Shown: piece after piece, positions 1 through 5,667 of the stretch
How the letters are laid out: every line of letters starts with the position of its first letter
How positions within the stretch are numbered: the first letter of the stretch is position 1
Notes under the pieces: generated by a model
What the model was told of the DNA's origin: nothing
Databases searched by the model: none
Seen by the model: only the letters and a program-made list of their open reading frames with translations
Source of the DNA: Longimicrobiales bacterium
Lineage (GTDB): Bacteria; Gemmatimonadota; Gemmatimonadetes; Longimicrobiales; Gaopeijiaceae
Reading direction: 5' to 3'
DNA length: 8,931 nucleotides
NCBI GenBank assembly: GCA_028280205.1
Contig: JANQME010000048.1
Location: 1 to 8,931, forward strand
Program-made: the position numbers and the translations under genes

Positions 1-171
1 TTTCGGGTGGGAGGGGCGGGCCGGTGGGCGGCGGCGGCGCCCAGGGCCGAGCAGGTCGCGCGACTCAAGAGCACGACGCCCGCGGACCCGCCGAAGTCAC
101 CGGACCGCGTCGGAAGCCAAGCCCCCGCGAAGTCCGCCCCATGGCCCCCGCCGACCGGGCTGACCGGTCTT
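1..171. other. GC-rich stretch without a supported gene
   Basis: About 78% GC by count over 1-162. No family is recognisable in any frame. One plus-strand frame entering from the window edge ends at a TGA (161-163) after 53 Arg-rich codons; this could be the tail of a convergent gene, but its third-position GC is no higher than background. Short elements here (87-96 and 145-154) can pair with the left arm of the rod at 172-193. No promoter or T-run terminator was seen. Confidence 0.5.
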
Positions 172-260
172 CGGCGGGGCGTCGTGCGTTCCTGGAGCGG
201 GGATCGGACGCGCAGCGTCCGGCGAAGCACCCCGCGGAAGGAACGCACGGCGTCCCGCCG
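172..260 (-). terminator. 89-nt rod-like inverted repeat after pspA, putative terminator
   Basis: Two 22-nt arms (172-193 and 239-260) are inverted copies with only two mismatches. Inside them, 197-202 pairs with 230-235 (6 bp) and 205-211 pairs with 215-221 (7 bp, 3-nt loop), so about 35 base pairs fold into one rod. It starts about 10 bp after the pspA stop codon, where an operon terminator would lie. There is no T-run after it on either strand, so it is not a textbook intrinsic terminator. It could instead be a 3'-end stabilising hairpin, a bidirectional terminator between convergent genes, or a small palindromic repeat element. The fold is seen directly in the sequence; the role is inferred. 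Confidence 0.45.
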
Positions 261-270
261 CCACAAAGCG

Positions 271-1158
271 TCAGCTCTCGGCCGACCGCTCCAGCTTGTC
301 GAACTCCGAGAGGAGCTGGGCCTCGGGAATCTGCTCGGCCTCGTCCTCCTCGACCTCCTCGACCTCGGCGTCCTGGACGGACGCGGCGGCACCGTCGGAG
401 CCCGAGTCGTCGCCGGACGCCTCGACCTCGTCGGGCGCCTCGAGCTGCTTGGGCGCCTCAGACTCCGCGGGGGCCGCGATCAGGCCCATCTCCGCCTTCA
501 GCGCGAGGAGCTGGTCCTCGACGTCCGCCCCACCGGGGCCGGACTCGAGCCGCAGGAACTCGGATTCCAGCGTGTCGCCGCCGAGCTCGGCGTTGACCTC
601 CGCGTGCGCGACGCTCTGGCGCTCCTCCTCCTCGATCTTGTCGGCCATGCGGTTGAACGCCTCGAAGGCCGAGGTGTCCGACAGCCCGGACATCGTCTCG
701 TGGATCCGGCGCTGTGCCTGGGCGCGCTTCTGCTTGGCGATGAGGAGATTCCGCTTCCGCTTGGCCTCCTCGATCTTGTCGTTGAGCTGACGGAGCGATC
801 CCTTGAGCTTCTCGGTCTCGGCCGCCTGCGCCTCCCAGGTCTGCTGGAGCACCTGCGCGCGCTCCGCGTGCTCCTGCTGACGCAGCAGCGCCTGCTTGGC
901 GAGGTCGTCGCGCCCTTCCTTCACGGCGAGCATCGCGCGGTGCTGCCAGTCGCGCTGCTGCTTGACCTCGGAGTCGAGCTGGGACTTGAGCTTGCGCTCG
1001 TCCGCGATCGCGGCGGCGACCTCCCGCTTCGCCTTCGCGAGCTGATCCCGCATGTCGAGGATGATCTGATTCAGCATCTTCTCCGGATTCTCGGCTTTGC
1101 TGATCAGATCGTTGATGTTCGACTTGATGACCGTCGAAAGCTTCGTGAAGATGCCCAT
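271..1158 (-). CDS. pspA: PspA/IM30 (phage-shock) family membrane-repair protein with acidic C-terminal tail
   Basis: A 295-residue protein of the PspA/IM30/Vipp1 family, bacterial relatives of ESCRT-III that polymerise on the inner membrane and preserve its integrity under stress. It opens with the family's amphipathic helix (MGIFTKLSTVIKSNINDLI) followed by AENPEKML. A long, charged, heptad-like coiled coil runs to about residue 190, and the family-like segment VEDQLLALKAEMG ends near 225. Family members are usually about 220-230 residues; here about 70 more follow. Residues 231-280 carry 19 Asp/Glu and one Lys, then a short predicted helix (QLLSEFDKLE) ends the protein. The ATG at 1158 has a strong GGAGGG six bases upstream and lies 2 bp after the YbjN-gene stop, so the two are probably co-translated. 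No PspF, PspB or PspC gene is in the window. The family is secure; the role of the tail is unknown. Confidence 0.95.
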   Translation of the reverse strand: MGIFTKLSTVIKSNINDLISKAENPEKMLNQIILDMRDQLAKAKREVAAAIADERKLKSQLDSEVKQQRDWQHRAMLAVKEGRDDLAKQALLRQQEHAERAQVLQQTWEAQAAETEKLKGSLRQLNDKIEEAKRKRNLLIAKQKRAQAQRRIHETMSGLSDTSAFEAFNRMADKIEEEERQSVAHAEVNAELGGDTLESEFLRLESGPGGADVEDQLLALKAEMGLIAAPAESEAPKQLEAPDEVEASGDDSGSDGAAASVQDAEVEEVEEDEAEQIPEAQLLSEFDKLERSAES

Positions 1159-1160
1159 GC

Positions 1161-1574
1161 TCAGCCCTCCGCTCCCCCGACGGCCGCTCCTGCGCCGGCG
1201 AGATCACGGATCCGTTCCATGTGAGTAGCGGCCGCGAGGGAGATCGACTCCATCGACGCCTGAAGCTCGTGGAAGTCCAGCGTCTCGAGCTCCAGCGTGT
1301 CGCTGATGATCAGGTCCCCGTCTTCGATACCGTACGCCCCGTGGACGACTTCGTTCGCATTCAGCTCGAGGAGCGTGCGGTACAGCTCCAGGCTGCGTTC
1401 GTTCTCGGCGGGGAGGTCGATGACCTTCACCCGGATGAGGAGAAGGTTGTCCGCGTGGTGCACGACCATGGGCGGACCGTCTTCCCCGCGCGTGAGATAC
1501 ATCCCTTCGTCGACCTCTTCGTAGTCGATGTCCATTCGGATCAGGAAGCTCTCGAGATCTTCGCGGCTAACCAT
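1161..1574 (-). CDS. YbjN-domain protein (type III secretion chaperone-like fold)
   Basis: A 137-residue soluble acidic protein with no signal peptide or membrane segment. It resembles the YbjN family, which shares the alpha/beta fold of class I type III secretion chaperones (CesT/SycE type). The N-terminal helix MVSREDLESFLIRM leads into strands around GMYLTRGEDG and LLLIRVKVIDLP. Then come the family-typical LYRTLLELNAN, a GAYGIEDGDLIISDTLEL strand pair, and a helix beginning LDFHELQASMESI. No catalytic residues are apparent, so a binding or chaperone role is likelier than an enzyme. Its stop is 2 bp from the pspA ATG, which suggests that it works with PspA, perhaps tuning its assembly; that is inference from context. 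The ATG at 1574 has GGAG six bases upstream. The last dozen residues are Ala/Gly-rich and probably disordered. Confidence 0.85.
   Translation of the reverse strand: MVSREDLESFLIRMDIDYEEVDEGMYLTRGEDGPPMVVHHADNLLLIRVKVIDLPAENERSLELYRTLLELNANEVVHGAYGIEDGDLIISDTLELETLDFHELQASMESISLAAATHMERIRDLAGAGAAVGGAEG
1165..1170 (-). promoter_or_regulatory. Shine-Dalgarno site of pspA
   Basis: GGAGGG on the minus strand lies 6 nt before the pspA ATG. It sits inside the last codons of the upstream YbjN-domain gene. This fixes the pspA start and suits translational coupling of the pair. Confidence 0.8.
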
Positions 1575-1580
1575 GACGGT

Positions 1581-1584
1581 CTCC
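1581..1584 (-). promoter_or_regulatory. Shine-Dalgarno site of the YbjN-domain gene
   Basis: GGAG on the minus strand, 6 nt before the ATG at 1574, supports that start codon. Confidence 0.65.
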
Positions 1585-1595
1585 GTATCTGTGAG

Positions 1596-1608
1596 GCTGC
1601 GGCGCAGC
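1596..1608. promoter_or_regulatory. 13-nt palindrome upstream of the YbjN-pspA pair
   Basis: A perfect 6+1+6 palindrome (half-site gctgcg on the minus strand) lies 11 nt upstream of the YbjN-gene Shine-Dalgarno. As RNA it would form a 5-bp stem with a 3-nt loop in the leader; as DNA it could be a small operator. The rest of the 125-bp gap (1575-1699) also holds two short restriction-site-like palindromes (1650-1659, 1666-1673). It shows no promoter or U-tailed terminator that I can defend. In GC-rich DNA such palindromes can be chance. Confidence 0.2.
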
Positions 1609-1699
1609 GAAATTCCGTTCTTCGTCGCGATTCCCTACGGCCCCGTGAGAACCGCGGTTTCCCAGGGGATCCCAAAGGTAAGCCCTCGGTCCCGATCCG

Positions 1700-4675
1700 C
1701 TACGAGGACAGCAGGGGTGCGAGATGCGCCCCCGTATGAGACGCATCGTGGGCCGCAACGGTTTCCGGCACCCCCTCGACGACGATCTCTCCGCCACCCG
1801 CGCCACCCTCGGGGCCGAGGTCGATCACCCAGTCCGCGGTCTTCACCACTTCGAGGTTGTGCTCGATGACGACGACGGTGTTCCCGCGGTCGACCAGCCT
1901 GTGGAGGACGTCGAGCAGCACCCGTACGTCCTCGAAGTGCAGGCCGGTCGTCGGCTCGTCGAGGATGTACAGCGTGTTGCCGGTGGAGCGCTTCGAGAGC
2001 TCGGTCGCGAGCTTCACCCGCTGCGCCTCACCGCCCGAGAGCGTCGTGGCCGACTGCCCGAGGTGGATGTACCCGAGCCCCACGTCGTGCAGCGTCTGGA
2101 GCTTCCCCCGGATGCGCGGCACCGCGTCGAAGAAGTCGAGCGCGTCCTCGACCGTGAGCTCGAGCACGTCCGCGATGTTCTTCCCCTTGTAGTAGACGTC
2201 GAGCGTCTCGCGGTTGTAGCGCCGGCCCCGGCAGACGTCGCAGGGGACGTAGACGTCGGGCAAGAAGTGCATCTCGATCTTCACGAGACCGTCCCCGGAG
2301 CACGATTCGCAGCGCCCGCCCTTCACGTTGAACGAGAAGCGACCCGGTCCGTATCCCCGGATCTGGGACTCCGGGAGGTTCGCGAACAGATCCCGGATGG
2401 GGGTGAAGAGCCCCGTGTACGTGGCCGGATTCGAGCGGGGCGTACGCCCGATCGGCGACTGGTCGACGTCGATCACCTTGTCGACCAGCTCCAGGCCTTC
2501 GATCACGTCGTGCGGCTCCGGAACCGTCTTGCTCCGGTAGAAGTGCCGCGCCAAGGACCGGTAGAGCGTCTCGTTGACGAGCGTCGACTTGCCGGAACCG
2601 CTCACCCCGGTGACGCACAGGAAGGCCCCGAGCGGAAAGCGCGCGTCGATCTTCCGGAGGTTGTGTCCGCACGCGCCCCGCACCACGAGCGCACGCTCGG
2701 GATCGATCGGGCGCCGCTCGGCGGGCACCTCGATACACCGATCGCCACGCAGGTACGCCCCGGTCAGCGAGCGCTCCGAGCGCAGGACGTCGTCGACGGT
2801 GCCCGAAGCCACCACCTCCCCGCCGTGGCGTCCGGCGCCGGGCCCGAGGTCCACGACGTGGTCTGCCTTCCGGATCGTCTCCTCGTCGTGCTCCACCACC
2901 ACGACGGTGTTTCCCAGGTCGCGCAGCCGCTCGAGCGTGCCGAGCAAGCGGGCGTTGTCCCGCTGGTGCAGGCCGATCGACGGCTCGTCGAGGATGTAGA
3001 GAACTCCGACGAGCCGGGATCCGATCTGGGTCGCGAGACGGATGCGCTGGGCTTCGCCGCCCGAGAGCGATCCGGCCGAGCGGCCGAGCGTGAGGTAGTC
3101 GAGCCCGACGTCGCGCAGGAAGCGCAGACGTTCCCCGACCTCCTTGAGGATGGGGCCCGCGATCTCGGCAGGCAGCGGAGCGGGCGCGTCGGGCGTGTCC
3201 ACTTCGACGCCCCGGCGACCGGCCCCGTTCTCCCGTGGACCGGCGTCCACGGGGAGGTCCAGGAAGAAGTCGGTGGCTTCCGCGATCGACATGTCGACGA
3301 TGTCGCCGAGCGAGCGGCCGGCGACCGTGACGGCCTGGGACACGCGCTTCAGGCGACTCCCGCCGCACGCCGTGCACGACAGCGTGGACATGTACTCGTC
3401 GAGCTGGCCACGCACCGACTCGGACTGGGTCTCCCGGTACCGTCGCTCGACGTTGGTGAGCACGCCTTCCCACCTGTCCTCGTAGTAGCCGTCGAACTTG
3501 CCCGAGCCCAACTTGTAGGGGAAGCGGATCTTCATGTCACCCGAACCATGGATCACGGCCTCCCGCGCGTCCTCGTCCAGCGCGCCCCACGGGGTATTCG
3601 GGTCGAACTCGTAGGCTTCCGCGAGTCCGGCGATCACGGACCTGCGCAGGTGCCCGGACGGGTCGCCCCACGGGAGGATGACGCCCTCGAGGATCGTCAG
3701 GCTCGGGTCCGCGGTCAGGAGGTTCGGGTTCACCTCCTTGCGCGTGCCCAGGCCGTCGCACTCCTCGCATGCGCCGTACGGCGAGTTGAAGGAGAACTGC
3801 CGCGGCTCGAGCTCCGAGAGGCTGGTACCGCAGTTGTCGCACGCGTAGTGCTCGCTGAAGACGTGCGGTACCGGCCCGGCGTCCGTCCCCTTCGCGGGGT
3901 GCTCGAGCACCTCGATGACGCCGTCTCCGGCACGCAGCGCCGTCTCCACGGAGTCCGCGATCCGGTCGCGGTCGCCCCGGCGCACCACCAGGCGATCGAC
4001 GACCACCGCGATGTCGTGGTTCTCGTACCGGTTCAGCGAGGGCGGCTCGGCCAGGTCGTACGTCTCGCCGTCGACGCGGGCTCGCACGAAGCCCTCCTTG
4101 AGCGCCTTCTCGAAGAGCTCGCGGAACTCACCTTTCCGGCCGCGCACGAGCGGGGCGAGAATCTCGACTCGGGTCTCCTCTCCGATGGCGAGCAGACGCT
4201 CCACGATCTGGCTCGCCGACTGGCGGATCACCGGCTCGCCGCACTCCGGGCAGTGCGGGGTTCCCACGCGGGCCCAGAGGAGGCGGAGGTAGTCGTAGAT
4301 CTCCGTCACCGTGCCCACGGTGGAGCGCGGGTTGCGGCTGACCGTCTTCTGCTCGATGGAGATCGCGGGCGAGAGGCCCTCGATGGCGTCGACGTCCGGC
4401 TTCTCCATCAGGCCGAGGAACTGCCGAGCGTACGCAGAAAGCGATTCCACGTACCGGCGCTGGCCTTCGGCGTAGATCGTGTCGAAGGCGAGGGACGACT
4501 TTCCCGAGCCCGAGAGCCCGGTGATCACCACCAGCCGCTCGCGCGGCAGCTCGACGTCGAGATTCTTGAGGTTGTGCTCGCGGGCACCACGCACGATCAG
4601 GCGCTCGTCCGCTCGCCCGTTGGGAGACGGGACGGGCTCGTCGGCTGCGGAGACGGCGGCAGAGGAAGTGGGCAT
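1700..4675 (-). CDS. uvrA: UvrA, excinuclease ABC subunit A
   Basis: This is the damage-sensing ATPase of nucleotide excision repair; a UvrA dimer finds distorted DNA and loads UvrB. All hallmarks are intact over 991 residues. Walker A GLSGSGKS is at 53-60, with Q-loop-side SAYARQFLG near 80-88 and an extra CPEC at 142-145. The UvrB-binding region spans about 130-255. A zinc module uses CDNC (279-282) and CEEC (303-306), followed by the insertion domain and CTAC (434-437). The first ABC signature LSGGEAQR is at 537-544 with Walker B ILDEPSIGLH (561-570). The second half has Walker A GVSGSGKS (690-697), zinc cysteines 789/792 and 812/815, signature at 879-886 and Walker B ending DEPTTGLH. It is about 50 residues longer than usual, from an N-terminal extension of about 22 residues and a Pro/Gly-rich linker at about 475-503. 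The ATG at 4675 is the only sensible start: an in-frame TGA lies six codons upstream, and the next in-frame GTG would cut into conserved residues. Confidence 0.99.
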   Translation of the reverse strand: MPTSSAAVSAADEPVPSPNGRADERLIVRGAREHNLKNLDVELPRERLVVITGLSGSGKSSLAFDTIYAEGQRRYVESLSAYARQFLGLMEKPDVDAIEGLSPAISIEQKTVSRNPRSTVGTVTEIYDYLRLLWARVGTPHCPECGEPVIRQSASQIVERLLAIGEETRVEILAPLVRGRKGEFRELFEKALKEGFVRARVDGETYDLAEPPSLNRYENHDIAVVVDRLVVRRGDRDRIADSVETALRAGDGVIEVLEHPAKGTDAGPVPHVFSEHYACDNCGTSLSELEPRQFSFNSPYGACEECDGLGTRKEVNPNLLTADPSLTILEGVILPWGDPSGHLRRSVIAGLAEAYEFDPNTPWGALDEDAREAVIHGSGDMKIRFPYKLGSGKFDGYYEDRWEGVLTNVERRYRETQSESVRGQLDEYMSTLSCTACGGSRLKRVSQAVTVAGRSLGDIVDMSIAEATDFFLDLPVDAGPRENGAGRRGVEVDTPDAPAPLPAEIAGPILKEVGERLRFLRDVGLDYLTLGRSAGSLSGGEAQRIRLATQIGSRLVGVLYILDEPSIGLHQRDNARLLGTLERLRDLGNTVVVVEHDEETIRKADHVVDLGPGAGRHGGEVVASGTVDDVLRSERSLTGAYLRGDRCIEVPAERRPIDPERALVVRGACGHNLRKIDARFPLGAFLCVTGVSGSGKSTLVNETLYRSLARHFYRSKTVPEPHDVIEGLELVDKVIDVDQSPIGRTPRSNPATYTGLFTPIRDLFANLPESQIRGYGPGRFSFNVKGGRCESCSGDGLVKIEMHFLPDVYVPCDVCRGRRYNRETLDVYYKGKNIADVLELTVEDALDFFDAVPRIRGKLQTLHDVGLGYIHLGQSATTLSGGEAQRVKLATELSKRSTGNTLYILDEPTTGLHFEDVRVLLDVLHRLVDRGNTVVVIEHNLEVVKTADWVIDLGPEGGAGGGEIVVEGVPETVAAHDASHTGAHLAPLLSS

Positions 4676-4683
4676 AGCCCGAA

Positions 4684-4713
4684 ATACTAATCAGGGCGGC
4701 AAGGGACACTCAA
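4684..4713 (-). promoter_or_regulatory. Putative sigma70-type promoter of uvrA, possibly giving a leaderless mRNA
   Basis: On the minus strand, TTGAGT (4708-4713) and TAGTAT (4684-4689) are separated by 18 nt. Each box matches four of six consensus bases. Only 8 nt separate the -10 box from the uvrA ATG, so transcription would begin at or within about two bases of the start codon. No Shine-Dalgarno precedes the ATG, which agrees with leaderless initiation. This AT-rich patch stands out in an otherwise GC-rich gap. No LexA-type box (CTGT-N8-ACAG or GAAC-N4-GTTC) is visible. Confidence 0.5.
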
Positions 4714-4749
4714 ACGGGTGAATCGGCCGCGCGCGAGGGCCGGTCGGAG

Positions 4750-4782
4750 CGCACGCGGCGGACCGTGGGACCGCCGCGCGCG
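4750..4782 (-). terminator. Hairpin between htpX and uvrA, possible terminator
   Basis: An 8-bp perfect GC stem (4754-4761 with 4771-4778, 9-nt loop) is extended past one mismatch by 3 more pairs (4750-4752 with 4780-4782). It lies about 30 nt beyond the htpX stop and upstream of the uvrA promoter candidate. No T-run follows, so intrinsic termination is uncertain. Confidence 0.3.
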
Positions 4783-4812
4783 GGACTCCTGAGGTCGCTC
4801 GGTTCCGCGCCC

Positions 4813-5658
4813 TCAGATCTCCACGCGGTCGAGCGCGGCGATCCGGTCGTCCGTGGGCGGGTGCGTGCGGAAGAGGTTGGCGAAGGGCACGCCCCGACCG
4901 CTCGCGAACGGGTTGATGATCGCCACGTGGGCACCCGCCGGATTGACCTGCATCGGGACCTGCTCCGCCGCGGCCTCGATGCGGCGGAGCGCGCTCTGGA
5001 GTCCGGAGCGGTCTCCGGCGATCCGCGCCGCCGTGGCGTCGGCCTGGTACTCGTTCTGACGGCTGATGGCGAACTGCACGATCATCGCGGCGATCGGTGC
5101 CACGACCGCCATGAGCAGCAGGACGAACGGATTGCCCCCGTCGTCGTCCCGCCCGGTTCCCAGGATCACGCCCCAGCGCGCGACGCTGGCCAGGAGGCCG
5201 ATCGCGCCGGCCATCCCCGCGGCGAGCGTGCCGACGAGCATGTGCCGATGCTTGATGTGGGCCAGCTCGTGCGCGATGACCCCCTCCAGCTCACGAGGAT
5301 TGAGCACGTCCATGAGACCCACGGTCACGCAGACCACGGCGTTCTCGGGATTGCGCCCCGTCGCGAAGGCGTTGGGCTGCCGCTGTGGCGCGATGGCGAC
5401 GGTCGGCATCGGAAGGCCGGCGTTCTGACGGAGTCGGTCGACCATCCGGTACAGGTCGGGCGCGTCTTCCGGCCCGAGCGTGCGCGCCTTGTACATGCGT
5501 AGGACGGCGCGGTCGCTGAACCAGTACGTCCCGAAGTTGAGCGCCATCGCGATGACGAAGAAGAGGACGGCCCCCGAAGAGCCGCCCATGTACTGGCCGA
5601 AGGCGACGAAGATCAGGGTCATCGCCGTCATGAGGCCGGCGATCTTGGCAATCTGCAT
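4813..5658 (-). CDS. htpX: HtpX, inner-membrane zinc metalloprotease (M48)
   Basis: A 281-residue M48 peptidase that degrades damaged or misfolded membrane proteins at the cytoplasmic face of the inner membrane, overlapping with FtsH in well-studied bacteria. Two N-terminal membrane helices (about 5-22 and 29-46) precede the conserved NAFATGRNPENAVVCVT stretch. The catalytic HELAH is at 130-134 (zinc ligands His130 and His134, catalytic Glu131). Two further hydrophobic segments lie at about 141-160 and 178-198. The third zinc ligand, Glu203, sits in SRQNEYQAD, and the family's C-terminal THPPTDDRIAAL is present. Length is normal and no key residue is missing. The ATG at 5658 begins 9 bp after the tamB stop. 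Its weak Shine-Dalgarno (AGGTAG, 5664-5669) overlaps that stop, so it is probably the next gene of a tamB operon. Confidence 0.97.
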   Translation of the reverse strand: MQIAKIAGLMTAMTLIFVAFGQYMGGSSGAVLFFVIAMALNFGTYWFSDRAVLRMYKARTLGPEDAPDLYRMVDRLRQNAGLPMPTVAIAPQRQPNAFATGRNPENAVVCVTVGLMDVLNPRELEGVIAHELAHIKHRHMLVGTLAAGMAGAIGLLASVARWGVILGTGRDDDGGNPFVLLLMAVVAPIAAMIVQFAISRQNEYQADATAARIAGDRSGLQSALRRIEAAAEQVPMQVNPAGAHVAIINPFASGRGVPFANLFRTHPPTDDRIAALDRVEI

Positions 5659-5667
5659 CGGAGCTAC

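Noticed and set aside
172..260. Integron attC site or insertion-sequence end
   Set aside because: The arms lack the attC core motifs (GTTRRRY/RYYYAAC). No transposase or integrase gene, and no flanking target duplication, is visible.
7..1224. 405-codon open frame on the plus strand opposite pspA, including the gap at 1-270
   Set aside because: It is in codon register with pspA and so is a shadow over most of its length. The part in 1-270 has slightly raised third-position GC but matches no known family, and a gene fully antisense to pspA is implausible.
1724..4690. 988-codon open frame on the plus strand opposite uvrA
   Set aside because: It is exactly in codon register with uvrA, which is a certain gene. 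The frame stays open only because uvrA lacks TTA, CTA and TCA codons. Its product resembles no family and is compositionally Arg/Val/His/Asp-rich.
4676..4812. SOS (LexA) box upstream of uvrA
   Set aside because: uvrA is SOS-controlled in many bacteria, so I looked for CTGT-N8-ACAG and GAAC-N4-GTTC; neither is present.
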